From assembly GCA_034620365.1 (NCBI GenBank), contig JAQGEQ010000343.1, positions 1-64,000 of the forward strand: a stretch of DNA of 64,000 bases, read 5' to 3'. The notes beneath the pieces were generated by a model, which made no database searches, had not been told where the DNA came from, and worked only from the letters and a program-made list of their open reading frames with translations. Each line of letters opens with the position of its first letter. Within the stretch, counting starts at the first letter, position 1. The translations under genes and the position numbers were made by a program. This document shows, one piece after another, positions 44,978-57,700 of the stretch. This DNA comes from Pegea sp. RAD2-039 (taxonomy: Eukaryota; Chordata; Thaliacea; Salpida; Salpidae).

Positions 44978-46843
44978 TTAAATCTTTACAGTAGTGTTCA
45001 AGACTTTGTCTTTATCGGTTGCAGAGTCTGTGATATTCTGTGATTCCTTTTGAATAAGGCTTGATTGTGTTGTGCCAGCATCTGAAGAAAAAAACTATTT
45101 CAAAAGATACTATTTTGTAGTTTTGAAATATTTTTAATCGGAAATTATTTTTAAGTTAATAATAATTAAAGTTTTTGTTTTATTATTCTTCTAATGAAAT
45201 AATTTAATTTGATCAAGATAACTGTTTCAATAAAATATAAATCAAATTAGCTTTTGAAAAAACTTGATTAAATGGTATTTAAATCAGCAGACATTTTATC
45301 AAATTATTTCTATTAATTTATCAGTTATTAATTTTCCAAACTTACATTTTTTCTGCTCTTTAGGAAGAACTGTAAAACAAAAGACGTTTTTTTAATAATT
45401 ACTAAATATTAAATTTTTAAACAGTAAATTTTCTTACCTGATATAATATGAGTTATTATTTTTCGTAATACAACTGTCACTTCAGAATTACTTACAGACG
45501 CAGCGTTTAATCTATAAAATAATTAGTCGCTTACAACGTACAACTTAGAAATTAAAAAAAGTAAAACGAACTTTGAAAGTAAGAAGTAGCCCAGGAAAAA
45601 TTGCTTTCCTGTTGTTTGAATACTGCTCGATAAGATGTTAGTTTGTCGGCCTCGACTCGATTTAGTCGAATCACTCAACACTGTCGAGCCCCATAACTAC
45701 AAAAAATTCATTTAAACGAAAGATATTTCAAATTGGCGCCGCTGCAGAAGCTTTTAAGTAGTCTGCACTCAATTGTAAGCTCTTATCTGAGAGTAAAGTT
45801 TGTTTAGCAGCGATTTTTTCAATAATGTTTTAATAGCAAAGTTGTGAAATACAGAAGCTAGCTTTTGAACGAATCAAAAATTTAGAAAATCGTTTTTTTC
45901 AAACTTACTTCTTTGTTATAAAGAACAAAATACACTTCACAAATGCTAGGATCTGAACCAGCGTAACTGATTTGAGTTGTAGTGTATTGAACATCATAAT
46001 TAAGTTCTTTAAAGCTAACGAGATCCATTCCACCGATGTAACCATGGTTATCAGCGCCCGCATTTCCTCGAACCTTAATATATTTTTCGTGTTTTTCAGT
46101 ATTTTTAAATTTTAATTATCAGCCACTACTACTTGTAGACTCATTCGGTTGATTCAAACTACTTACATTTAGCTTTGCTGTTTGTAAATGAGGAGTTTCT
46201 CCAACCCACAACAAAGCTAAGAAAGGATGAGACTTCATTGAAGTGAAACCGAATGAATCGTAGCTGAAAAAAGCGAATTTTATTCACAAATGGAGTGTTT
46301 CAACTCCAAATTTTTAAATTAAAAGCTTCTTGATAAATTCTAAAACTTTAAACGAATTTAAATCAAGAATTTGATTAACTATATATAAAATATAATCCAA
46401 AATTTATAGTTATTATGTATTTATCCACGACAAACTTACATATAATCTTCATCATATGTAATTCCATTCACCAGGTATTTAAACCCTGCCACTTCAAAAT
46501 TCACCTGAAAACTGAAATTTAAAATTTTGAAGATCAATTAAAGTTTAAACTGACAATATTTCCATTATCAAACATATCATTGCCTCCATCGGTTATAAAA
46601 TGAGCGCCACCGTCATATTTGTAGTTGAACCAGTCTGGTATCAACTCTTCAATCTCTAAATGGTTTATATTGATTCCTCGACTTAGGCTTTGGATGACTC
46701 CACTTATATTTGAATCTAAATTAAAAGTTGGTTTTGATATACACTCGAATTTGAAGTAGTGACTCACATGCTTCAGTTGAATATGTTGATAAGATCACCA
46801 CAAAGATGAAAATGAAGCAATTGTTTGCAAGTTTATTTATCAT
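44978..46843 (-). CDS. secreted single-module DGG protein, family unrecognised
   Basis: Nine exons, 296 residues: 46768-46843, 46555-46715, 46440-46504, 46167-46263, 45909-46073, 45572-45696, 45438-45511, 45346-45369 (24-nt micro-exon), 44978-45081 (TAA). It begins with a clear signal peptide (MINKLANNCFIFIFVVILST), then one full module: FNYKYDGGAHFITDGGNDMF, HPFLALLW, VRGNAGADNHG, DPSICEVYF, LWGS...FFLGYFLLSK, and a Ser/Thr-rich end. Exon phases equal those of modules II-IV of the gene downstream, so the two genes are paralogues. Expected to be secreted. Candidate 3' splice site gagcag 17 nt before the ATG. Confidence 0.78.
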
Positions 46844-48161
46844 TTTCTTATTTGGGTTTACTGCTCTTATCAAAAGTATTCCACTTGAAACTGATATAAA
46901 AATGTTTTAAAATCTTATCATCATAATTTTGATGAAAATAAATGGAATTAAAAGGCAATTTTTCTTGAAAATATGATTTTATTGATAATGTAGACTCTGA
47001 TTTATTCAGTAAAAGTTTAATTAAGTTAAGATGTTTGACTCAAAGTTTTAAAATCTTTAAATAGATCTAACGTCATTAACTAACACGTTACTAACGAGAC
47101 AATTTCAGATTCTAATCAATTTATCTTAACTACTTTATTATTAAAAATTAATTCAAAGATTTGATTGGTTTACAGAATACAGATATCGAATCTAAACCTT
47201 AAATAACTCTTGAAAATTAACTAATTTTATGATAACTACATTACGGTGTGCTTCTAATCAGTCTTTATAACTTTAAACTATTCAACAAGATAATAAAACT
47301 TTACATTCAAACAATACAATAAAAACTTTTAAAAGAAATTAGTAAATAATATTCATAAAAAAAAATGATTTTTAACTTTTATTTAAAACTTTACAAATAT
47401 AAGCAGGTTTCCTAGGAATCAGCAAGAAGCTAATAACCATTAAATGAGTTTTTTTTCTTATATAGAGATTCTATGTACAAAGCAAACACAAGTGTTGGTT
47501 TTTTACCTGTTGAATAGACATCAAAGAGACATTTGGTGAAAAGCTAATAAAATGTCTTATCAAAAGTTTAATGTATAGTCTGCTAAAACACCTGAACAAA
47601 TGTTTCAAACGTGTTCTAGAGAATTTACAAGAAAAGTTTAATGTTTTTAAGCGTGTTTGTAGTTTACTTAAAAAATTGAAACTTGTATTTTTAGCTGTTC
47701 ACTGAGTTCAATTTGCATAAAAAATTCAAATAAGTTTGCAGATTTTATAAAGCTATTTGAGTGCATTTAAAGTACCAGCTAATAAATGAGCTTTCAAAAA
47801 GTTTTAATTTTGATTTCAATTATCTTTCAAAGTACAAACGTGTCCCAAACTAATTTTTTTCTGGTAGGTTATTAAGTAGTATCAATAAATCACATGAAGT
47901 AACTTAATTGAAAGCAGCAAACTTGAATAAGAAATTGTTTGATTGCAGTAACTTTAATTCTACAAATATTACGTTTTTTGAGCTTTGTAACAAAAATAAT
48001 CAATTTTTTTGAAATATTTATTATAATTAAATATAAACTCAGATTCTTAAAACGATTTATAAATTTTTTCAGTTTAAATTTAACAAGATTAGAGATTTAA
48101 AATTTTATAAGCCATTTTGAAAATATTAATTTATTTTATTTAAATTTTTGCAAAAAAAAAT
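46844..48161. other. AT-rich intergenic DNA upstream of the DGG genes
   Basis: No gene or organised repeat seen; it should contain the promoter of the minus-strand DGG gene. Confidence 0.5.
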
Positions 48162-48421
48162 AATAATTTATTTTGTGGCAAATTTTGAAGTATTGTAAAT
48201 AGAAAATAAGTTTATTTTTATGGCCCACTTCGGCCGAGAACGACCATTTATACCAGGACAGAAATTATGGAGGTTCAGTTGTTGCCCACGTCAACAAGGT
48301 TACAGCGGAACAGAAGGACTGATGCAGCTGGCGTCGCAGGAGCTTCTGGAAAGACACTGAGTACAGCGACAAACTGCCTACGAGGTTCCAACTCCGGTTT
48401 TAAAATCAAAGTTTTGCGTTT
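48162..48421 (+). mobile_element. 260-bp dispersed element, copy 2
   Basis: Near-identical to 26551-26812, same orientation; the right junction differs (TTAGCAGACTAACAAGG instead of TTCTTAGAAG), which defines the 3' end of the element. Confidence 0.7.
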
Positions 48422-48890
48422 AGCAGACTAACAAGGCCCTTCTACCCGGGTTTCTTATGGACGTTTCCTTCTCGCAAATATGTGGCCTACTGGCCTTAAA
48501 CCCGAGACCTGCGGGTCAGTTGGACGTGTGAGGTGACCGTTATCCGCCTTGGCTTAAACCTAGGACATTCTGTATGTCAGGCGGACGTGATAACTGCTAC
48601 GGAGACCGACAATCATATAAAAAGCAGAAACTCAATAATTAGCTTTCTACTTTTATCACGAGTTTGTTTATTAGATTGACTTTCTAAAGTATAAGTGTAG
48701 CTATTAACCAGACTAACAAGAGCCTTTTACCCGGGTTTTTATGGGCCACAAATACGTGTCCACCTGGAATTTGAGACGCGAGACCTGCGTGACAACCGCC
48801 ACAATACAAAGACGGGCAATTAGATATCTGGCCGGATTATTTGGTTGTGTTCAAAAAGACTTCTGATTTGCACCAACGTTCTATTAAGAC
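48422..48890. repeat. GC-rich composite repeat, possible retroelement remnant
   Basis: Two diverged direct copies of a phrase beginning AGACTAACAAG...CCTT.TACCCGGGTTT (about 48425 and 48702), each followed by GAGACCTGCG and CGCC-rich text, with a TATAAAAAG word at about 48616 between them. The base composition is foreign to the AT-rich surroundings. No protein or clear LTR ends; class unknown. Confidence 0.45.
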
Positions 48891-50445
48891 GCAAATTTTA
48901 TTTCAAATTGATAAATATCATTTAAAAAAAATTTTTTAATTTAAAAATATTTTATTTTTTTACTTTTAGTAAACTGATTTTTTAATTTTAATATTTTCAA
49001 GAATGTAAATTTTAGAGTAAATTATACTTTACTTAAATAACGAAATATAAAAATGACAAAAATATTCACGGTTTGAATATATTTTTTGAAATGCATTTTT
49101 AATATTTCATGATTTATAAATTCAAATTTGAATAAAATTAAAAAGTTTTTCTTCTAAGTTTGTTTTATTTAAAATCCCCGGTCCTGAAACTGAATTGAGA
49201 TTTATTATGTCATCAGCGACTTGGTGATTTGTGTTTACTTTAAAAGTTTGAGAAATCAGAAAATATAAATTAATATGTAACAAAATTACACCAAAAAAAT
49301 AAGATGAAAAAAAACAAATAAAAAATTTTGTTAGAATCAAATTATCTTTGGTTTTATTTAATTTCGCCAAATTTATTTTGTCGTCTTTCATATTTCACAA
49401 AAAACAGAAATTTCTTTTTAAAATTTGTAATTCTGAAAAAATATTAATTGAATAATTCTAAATATATTTTTGTTTTTCAAATTAATTTTACTAAAAATTA
49501 GAACTTTTTTAAACTTTTTATTAAAAAAAAAATTTTTAATAAATAAGGTCATGACCTAGAAACCCAAAAAAAACAAAAAAAAATATCTGAAAGTATTTTT
49601 TAAAACTACAAAAAAACTTTTATAGAAATAAAAGATTAAAACATTTTTCAATCACTACAACTATAAATATAAAAATTGTTTCTTAAAAAACGACTAATAA
49701 ATTACAAATTCAAAAAAACAATTTTCTTTTTTCGCTAATTTCATGAATAATTTTATTAATTAAAGTTAGTGACGTCACGACTTCTCGCGAAATATTCATC
49801 GAAACCACGAAATGACTAATAGAGTATATTTTGAAAATTAATGTTTGTATGAATTTTTAAATAAATTAGTAATTGCTTTAAATCTAATTTTTTCGATTTA
49901 AAATTATTTACATTAAAAGATAGAAATTAGTTTTTGAAATTTATCAAAATTTAATTTACAGTAACCAAAAACCAGGTCAATATAATTTTTAAATTGAAAT
50001 TAAATGTCTTTTTATTGTTTCCAACTCGTTCAAACTCAACTAGGTATTGTGCAGCCAAGCATGACGAACTGAAGGATTGCTAAAAGACAAAATACCTTTT
50101 TTCTAAATAGTCACGTACCAAATTGATACTAGCTTCTTTTATTTCTAATTAATAATGAGACTTTTAAGTTGTTGTTGCCAAGCTAAAATTTATTTAAGTT
50201 CAAATCAGTAAAAAAAAAATTGGCAAAAATATTTTGAATTTAATCATTAACAAGTACTAATTTGAAATATTTAGACTAATTGATATACTTTAGAAGTCTT
50301 TATAAGCGTTTTTAATAACAATAAAACAAAAATTTTAACTTTCAAAAGCTCGTAAACTTTGTACAAATTAAAAAAAACATAAAAATATTTAAAAAAGACA
50401 AGTTTTTTTGAATAAAACATGCAGCTTGTATCACATAATCCAACT
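48891..50445. other. AT-rich intergenic DNA, LOXL 3' flank
   Basis: No gene seen; one TGACGTCA at 49770. Short frames on the minus strand (49122-49391, 50271-50495) are biased noise; the second overlaps the last LOXL exon out of frame. Confidence 0.5.
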
Positions 50446-53400
50446 TTATGGATAAATTTCTTCAGTGTAATAACGTGAGATTGTATCAGCGTCATAATCT
50501 TCAGCTAAAGACACGAAAATTTAATGATTTTTTAACAAAGTTTTGAACCAACTTACGAAAATGACAGTTCCAAGCCCATATCCGACTACCATCATATTGC
50601 AAATTACAATAAACTTGATTATTACTAAAATCACTTTCAGCAACTAGTTTATGAGGATTAACATGAACCTAAAAAAACATCTCATTAAAACCTCTTAGAT
50701 CTTCATCACTTACTTACTCTTAAAAGGTAGTTCCCCGGTTTCACGTCGGTTATATCAATCCATTGACAGTCGATACTGTATCTAAAAACAAACAAAATCG
50801 CATAGCAACCAAGTCACGCTTATTCGGTTTCCTGCTTAGCAACGCTTCACTAACCACGTGCGCACATACACACGCGCATAGCAACCACGTGTGTGACGTC
50901 ATCACAACTTACCGGTAGTTGTCAGCGCAACCAACAGCAATTCCTTGTTCGCCACCGGAAGGTGAATCACAATCGAATCGCGCTTCGACTCCTGGAGAAC
51001 ATTCGCTGTCCTCCAAACAGAAGCTCGCTTTGTGTCCTTCGGCGACGCGCGAGAAATTAAGGTTCAGGATGTCGTAGTGAGTGAACTCATCCATACTATG
51101 ATAGTGGCTGAAAAAATTTGTGTCTTTAACACCATATAAGGAGATGATGAAGATTACCGATGACATTGATGCCAAATCCATTGATTCTTACTCTTCGCGG
51201 GTTTAAAATCCGCTTTTCCGCGATTCCAAACACGCGAAGAGAACCGAACCAATCTACGCGATCCGTACGGCCAATCAGCGTCATCTGCTGACGGCGAAAG
51301 ACATCCTTCTTCATCTAGAGACATACGCGATTGATGACGTCATAGTAGTACGCGAGAAGTAGCTTACGCGAGCAGTAGAGATAGCTAAGAGCGCGATCAT
51401 CAAGATGAAGAGAATGTTGCATCAGCGGGATGTCAGTGACTAGATCCGGAGCATCTGAAGATGACGTCATCAGTCGAGAAGCGATCTATGATGTCATCGA
51501 GTCTTACTATATGCGCACATTACGCCAGCTAGTGGCGGCTTTGCTCTTCCTTCTCCGCAAGTCTGAGGAATGACATCACGTTGACATTCTTGTAAACTCG
51601 TCTCGTCTCCGCGACACTTGACTCCCGTCATCACTACTTCTGTAAGCTCCGAAGGAAAGTAGATGACATCCTGGAAGATCAGAAGATCAGAAAAAGATCA
51701 GAAGAAGATCAGAAGAAGATCAGAAGAAGATCAGAAGAAGATTAGAAGAAGATCAGAAGAAGATCAGAAGAAGATCAGAAGAAGATCAGAAGAAGATCAG
51801 AAGAAGATCAGAAGAAGATCAGAAGAAGATCAGAAGAAGATCAGAAGAAGATCAGAAGAAGATCAGAAGAAGATCAGAAGAAGATCAGAAGAAGATCAGA
51901 AGAAGATCAGAAGAAGATCAGAAGAAGATCAGAAGAAGATCAGAAGAAGATCAGAAGAAGATCAGAAGAAGATCAGAAGAAGATCAGAAGAAGATCAGAA
52001 GAAGATCAGAAGAAGATCAGAAGAAGATCAGAAGAAGATCAGAAGAAGATCAAGATGAAGATTAAGATGAAGATTAAGATGAAGATCAAGATCAAGATGA
52101 AGATGAAGAAGAAGATGAAGATCAGGAAGATGAAGATCAGGAGAAGATAAAGATCAGGAAGAACATCAAGATCAAGAGAAGATGAAGATCAGGAAGATCA
52201 AGATCAAGATGAAGATCAGGAGAAGATCAAGATCATGAAGATGAGGATCAAGATCATGAAGATGAAGATCAGGAAGAGTTGGTCCTTACTTTTAGGGCAT
52301 ATGCAGCAAATCCAAATCCGAGTTGTTTACAGGCAACAATAGCTTCCATCACGCCCCAATTATCACTACAAACTAAACCCCATTTCTTCTTAACTCTCAC
52401 TTCAACTACTCCTTCTTCCTGAAGTCTACCTCCAGCTAACTTGATCTGAAAACAAGAAGACATCAAGATCTAATCTCTAAAGATCTTAATCTACTTTTTC
52501 ATCCAGTCTCAACTCAGGGACTCTACAGATCACTCCACTTTCTTCACCATGAGAACACTCAGGGTCACTACCAGACGCCCCACCTTCTTCGTTCATAGTG
52601 ACGTGATAATCGCGCGAATATGACAATGGGTCCTGATCACAATCACTCAATTTCGACTCGTTACCATGACAAGTCATATTAGTGACCCAAATCGGGCCGT
52701 GACCTACACAACATCTTAAAAATGGACCACAACTTTTGGCAAGACCTAACCTTCTCCAAAGCCGGAATTTTTGACCGCTCTTTTAGCGGTCCCGAAACCC
52801 ATCTCACGACAAGCCACACTAGCGTCCTTTAAGTCCCATTCTGTGTGGCAAACAGTCCCCCAGCGCCCAAAACGGAGTATTTCTATCCGGCCCTCCCCGA
52901 CATTTGATCCAGCGCGAACCCGCGTATTTACTGTGGACTAAAAACCAAAAAATCAAAAACCAGACCACAAAAAGTGGTCCGCAAACCTTAAAAGTATTCG
53001 GGACAGTCCCAAATGGTCTGTCAGGGTCATCATTAACTTCATACTTTCTCATATGAGTGTTGAAAGTGAAACCAGTCTGACAGCGGACCACAAGTGGTGA
53101 CCCTTGACAGGCTTCATGGTCATGAGAGTCCAGGACAGCGTAGTCACAGTTACCAATGACGGTCTCTTTTCCAGTACATGTGACGTTACCCATGACGTAA
53201 GCAAGCTTCTTGCGGCCCTCTTTAGCGCTACAAGCGGATGTTCAGTGGAGCGGAACAAATGCATCGAACTCACAGATAAGTAGTGACGTCATCAACCGCT
53301 TGACCATCAGGAAAGCCCAACTGTCCACAAGTTACGTAAGCAATCTTGGATAAGTCCTGGCCCTCATTTACACAAACTTTCCTCCATTTTTTACCTTCTT

Positions 53401-54106
53401 TAATCTATTAATAGAAAAAAAGCTTCGATGACGTCACAATGATGTAATCGCGCTTACTTCAACATAACCGTGGCTTATAGGGATCGTTCTTTTGTGTCCT
53501 TTTGGAAGACGGAGCCTGACAATGTCCATGACACCTTCCTACAAACCACCAAAAAGTCATAATTTATGTTAAAAGTGGTCAGGGGACCTCAAACTCAAGT
53601 GGCCAGAGACGGACTGGGCTACAGACCACGGACACGTCTTCATGATGACTACAATCACTCAAACCCCAGCCCCCAAAATCACAAGAAGCTAAAGATCCTT
53701 CCGGGCCAAGACACACTACGTCATCCATCCAAATCTTTCCTGTAACAAAAACTTCAATCATTTGATGACGTAATAAGCGATGACGTCACCTTCGCCGCTT
53801 CCAAAATGCGCGCTGTGTTTGTAAGCAAGTGCCCCGTCCCAACCTAAAGACCGGCAAATTACTCGGGCGTTAATCAAGTTCCAGTTGTCATCGCAAACTG
53901 TCCCCCATTCGCCCCCGTAGAATACCTCCACACGCCCCTCATGATCTTCATCTCCGCCTCGGAGACGATACTGAGGATGAAGATCAGTTTAAGATGATCA
54001 GATTGATGTGAAGATCTCTTACCAAAGTCTCATTTTTGGTTGTTTCTGATGCGTTTGTAAAAAAACTAAAACTGAAGAAAATAAAACATAAAAAATAAAA
54101 GAACAT
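50446..54106 (-). CDS. LOXL: lysyl oxidase-like protein with four SRCR domains (LOXL2/3/4 type)
   Basis: Secreted copper amine oxidase that oxidises lysines of collagen and elastin. Sixteen exons, phases agree, 712 residues: 54023-54106, 53790-53970, 53615-53739, 53458-53538, 53274-53404, 53073-53227, 52751-52930, 52495-52703, 52290-52445, 51508-51670, 51368-51454, 51158-51314, 50913-51107, 50718-50781, 50557-50668, 50446-50504. It starts with a signal peptide ([16 protein letters not shown]). SRCR1 ([15 protein letters not shown]), SRCR2 (VRLRLPKG), SRCR3 ([16 protein letters not shown]), SRCR4 ([16 protein letters not shown]) follow. The catalytic domain has APDLV, the copper site [24 protein letters not shown] with the LTQ lysine, the LTQ tyrosine in [18 protein letters not shown] and ESDFSNN. 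All catalytic residues are intact. Intron 9 carries the 11-bp minisatellite. Strong 3' splice site 12 nt before the ATG. Confidence 0.95.
51671..52280 (-). repeat. 11-bp minisatellite in LOXL intron 9
   Basis: In transcript sense, GATCTTCTTCT repeated about 33 times almost perfectly (51671-52060 on the + strand as AGAAGAAGATC), then degenerate GATCTTCATCTTGATC text to 52280. Same family and same sense orientation as in PDE8 and DDHD1 although the gene is on the other strand. The + strand frame [13 protein letters not shown]... across it is an artefact. Confidence 0.94.
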
Positions 54107-54118
54107 TTTGAGGTCTTT

Positions 54119-54120
54119 CT
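54119..54120 (-). promoter_or_regulatory. 3' splice site 12 nt upstream of the LOXL start
   Basis: Minus-strand TTTTTGATTGATTTCAG|AAAGACC, with a branch-like TTGAT and pyrimidines, directly before the signal-peptide ATG. Confidence 0.6.
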
Positions 54121-54788
54121 GAAATCAATCAAAAACGCGCGACGTCTTCTATTTATGTGTCTCTGCGTCTCGAACTTTTTCTAATCAACCAAACCGAATT
54201 TTTCTTCTTTAAAAATCTCTCAATATTTTGTGGTGTGTTTCTAGTTATTGCGCAATCGTAGTCTAGACTATCTCTCATTGAGTTTTTGATTCAAGCGAAC
54301 AAAAGTATTAGGTAATCATTTTAATATGATTTATCATCAAAAGAACATTTAAAGAACAGATGTGAGATGTTATAAGTAATTAAAATATCAAAATTTCAAA
54401 GAATTTAATTATTTTATTTCATAAATTAACATTTTTAAGTTATGTAATTTTTTCAAGATATTTTGTAAAATTTTTCTTGTCAATCTGCTTGTAATGTCTA
54501 TAAGAATCTGTATTTCCTGAGTTTTTGAAGATATTCTATTTAAAAGTGATATTGAATAACTAAACATAAAAGATTTTTGAAAAAAATAGTTTTTTGATCT
54601 CATAGAAAAAAAACATTTTTATGAAAAGTTTCAAAAAAACAAAAAATTGTTTTCAATTTAAAGATAGAAATTCTGATCGTTAAATTTGGTGTTTCTAGAA
54701 TACCCTTAGTGACGTCATAATAAATTGATTATGTAAAATATCTTAGAATACATAAAAGGTTTACAAAACGATAAAAAAATTTAAAGAA
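54121..54788. other. divergent intergenic region between LOXL and the 7-TM gene
   Basis: AT-rich, one TGACGTCA at 54710; both promoters or outrons should be here. Confidence 0.45.
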
Positions 54789-57700
54789 ATGAGCGCTTCA
54801 TGTTTTAATGGTATAGACGTTTCAATAACTGTCATTATTCTACAATTTCTGGCAAGTTTTTTTCAATTTGTAGCAGCTACATATTTAGGTTATAAATGGT
54901 TCACTAAACAGTCTGTAGAAAGTTTGAAAAGTCTGTATACTGCATTGTTTTTACTTTCTATGTTCATTACTTCATTAATAAACGGAATAATTTTCACGAA
55001 ACTGAGAAAGGTTTGTTTAAAATAAAGTTTTTTGAAATTTTAATCTTGTTTTAATATTTTAAATTAGAATAAATTGATAAATAAAAGTTTTTAGGAAACA
55101 TTTTAAGGAAAAAATAAAAACAATTTTTATAAAAAACAATTTTTAAAAGTATTTAAAAATAAAAGTAATTATCAAAATTTAGTAAAAATGAATTTAAAAT
55201 GTTTGAATTTAAATTTGGCAACACATTTTTTTTACAAATATTCTAAAAATTTGTTGAATTTCAAAAATTTTTTCAATTTTTTTCAATTTTTTTCGAAACA
55301 CAACTTTCTGTAAAAACCACAAAATTAGAAAAAATTAAATAATTTTAATTAAATTTATCGAATAAACAGAATAAACTGATTATAAATAAACTTGTAAAAT
55401 TTAGAAAAATATTTACTTTGAAAATAAAGCAGTTTATATTCAAAGTTTACAATTATGACTTTTATAATTTTTTAGTTTAAATTTTATTAATTTAGGAAGC
55501 ATTAGACGAAGAGACGTTCACATCTACAGTCTTATTTCATCTAGGAACTGCTTTCAGATTATTTTATTTCGTTTTCTTATCACTTATGTTGAAAAGCTAT
55601 GTAAGTATGAAACCTACAAAATTCTAACTCTAGTTAAATTGGTTTAAATACTTTAGAACCTAATATTTTGAATAATTAAGTTTATACTTATATAACTTCA
55701 AATATTTAACTTACAAAACCTTAGAGAGAAAATATTTTATATTTAGATAAATTTAAATTATTATTCTTTAAAATGAATTTCTTTAGCTACAAAACAGTTC
55801 AAATTATAGACAGAAAATTTTCGAATTTTGAATGTCGAATTTTGAATTTTGAATGTCGAGTTTTGAATTTTGAATGTCGAATTTTAAATTTTGAATTTCG
55901 AATTTTGAATGTCAAATTTTGAATTTCGAATTTCGAATTTCGAGTTTTAAATTTTGAATGTCGAATTTTAAATTTTGAATTTCGAATTTTGAATGTCAAA
56001 TTTTGAATTTCGAATTTTGAATGTCGAGTTTTGAATGTCGAATTTTGAATTGTATTTTTAAAAGTATTTAGGGTTTAATTTTATAATAAATTTGACGTGT
56101 AAGCTTAATACTTTGAGGACTACTGAAATGTCATGTGTTACATCTTTTGCTTTTATATTTTTGACTAAATGGATGTTATTTGTGAGAATGTGTGTTAGCG
56201 AGAGGTGCTCTCTTCAGGCACCCTCCTTCGCATTTATTGTAATAAATAAGATAAACACTATTTATGTCAATCTATTTGCTGTTATCAGCTGATATTATTG
56301 TTGTTAATAATTTAAAATTATAAATTTAAGTTGCAACAAGAGAAAGTAAAGACAAGCAAACTCGTTAAAGTTTCTGTTTTTATTGTAACTCTTGGATTAG
56401 GAGTGGCTCTTATAATAAGAACTATAATAAAGATAACAGATTTACCAACAACAGATGATTTCATCTTACAAGACGCGGCCTTTATAGTCGGTAAGATTCC
56501 ATCTACTAGCAGAAGACCAGTTTAATGTTTTTGTTTCAGCATCTTTCCTTACGGGGTTTTCTATTTTCTGGGTTGGCTTCAAATCTCCTTCTAATGTTTC
56601 CAAAAGTAAAAAAAGTAAATGAAGTTTTTGGAACTGAAAATTTTTTACAATTTCAAAAAATATTTTAAAAATTAGGAAAACAAAGTATAGAAAACGTTGA
56701 TAGAAATCAGGAACAAAATACAAGAAGACGAAAAAGTAAAATTAAAAGAATGAAATATATCCTAAACCGAAGAGACCTTTTAGTACCAGGATTAAATTTT
56801 ATAGGAATGGCTGCTCTCAGTAAGTAGATTATTTTGCCGCTTACGTAAATGTCTCAGTTGTTAACTGTTGTTAATACTGTTAATACTGTTGTTTGTGTTT
56901 ACTGTTGTTTGTGTTAACTGTTGTTTGTGTTTACTGTTGTTTGTGTTTACTGTTGTTTGTGTTTACTGTTGTTTGTGTTTACTGTTGTTTGTGTTTACTG
57001 TTGTTTGTGTTGAGTGTTGTTTGTGTTTACTGTTGTTTGTGTTTGCTGTTGTTTATGTTTACTGTTGTTTGTCTTTACTGTTGTTTGTGTTTACTGTTGT
57101 TTGTGTTTACTGTTGTTTGTGTTTACTGTTGTTTGTGTTTACTGTTGTTTGTGTTTACTGTTGTTTGTGTTTACTGTTGTTTGTGTTTACTGTTGTTTGT
57201 GTTTACTGTTGTTTGTGTTTACTGTTGTTTGTGTTTACTGTTGTTTGTGTTTACTGTTGTTTGTGTTTACTGTTGTTTGTGTTTACTGTTGTTTGTGTTT
57301 ACTGTTGTTTGTGTTTACTGTTGTTTGTGTTTACTGTTGTTTGTGTTTACTGTTGTTTGTGTTGAGTGTTGTTTGTGTTTACTGTTGTTTGTGTTTGCTG
57401 TTGTTTATGTTTACTGTTGTTTGTCTTTACTGTTGTTTGTGTTTACTGTTGTTTGTGTTGAGTGTTGTTTGTGTTTACTGTTGTTTGTGTTTACTGTTGT
57501 TTGTGTTTACTGTTGTTTGTGTTTATTGTTGTTTGTGTTTACTGTTGTTTGTGTTGAGTGTTGTTTGTGTTTAATGTTGTTTGTGTTTACTGTTGTTTGT
57601 GTTTGCTGTTGTTTGTGTTTACTGTTGTTTGTGTTTACTGTTGTTTGTGTTTACTGTTGTTTGTCTTTACTGTTGTTTGTGTTTATTGTTGTTTGTGTTT

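Noticed and set aside
51663-52058. 131-codon frame [11 protein letters not shown]
   Set aside because: Three-frame cycle of the 11-bp array, antisense to an intron of LOXL.
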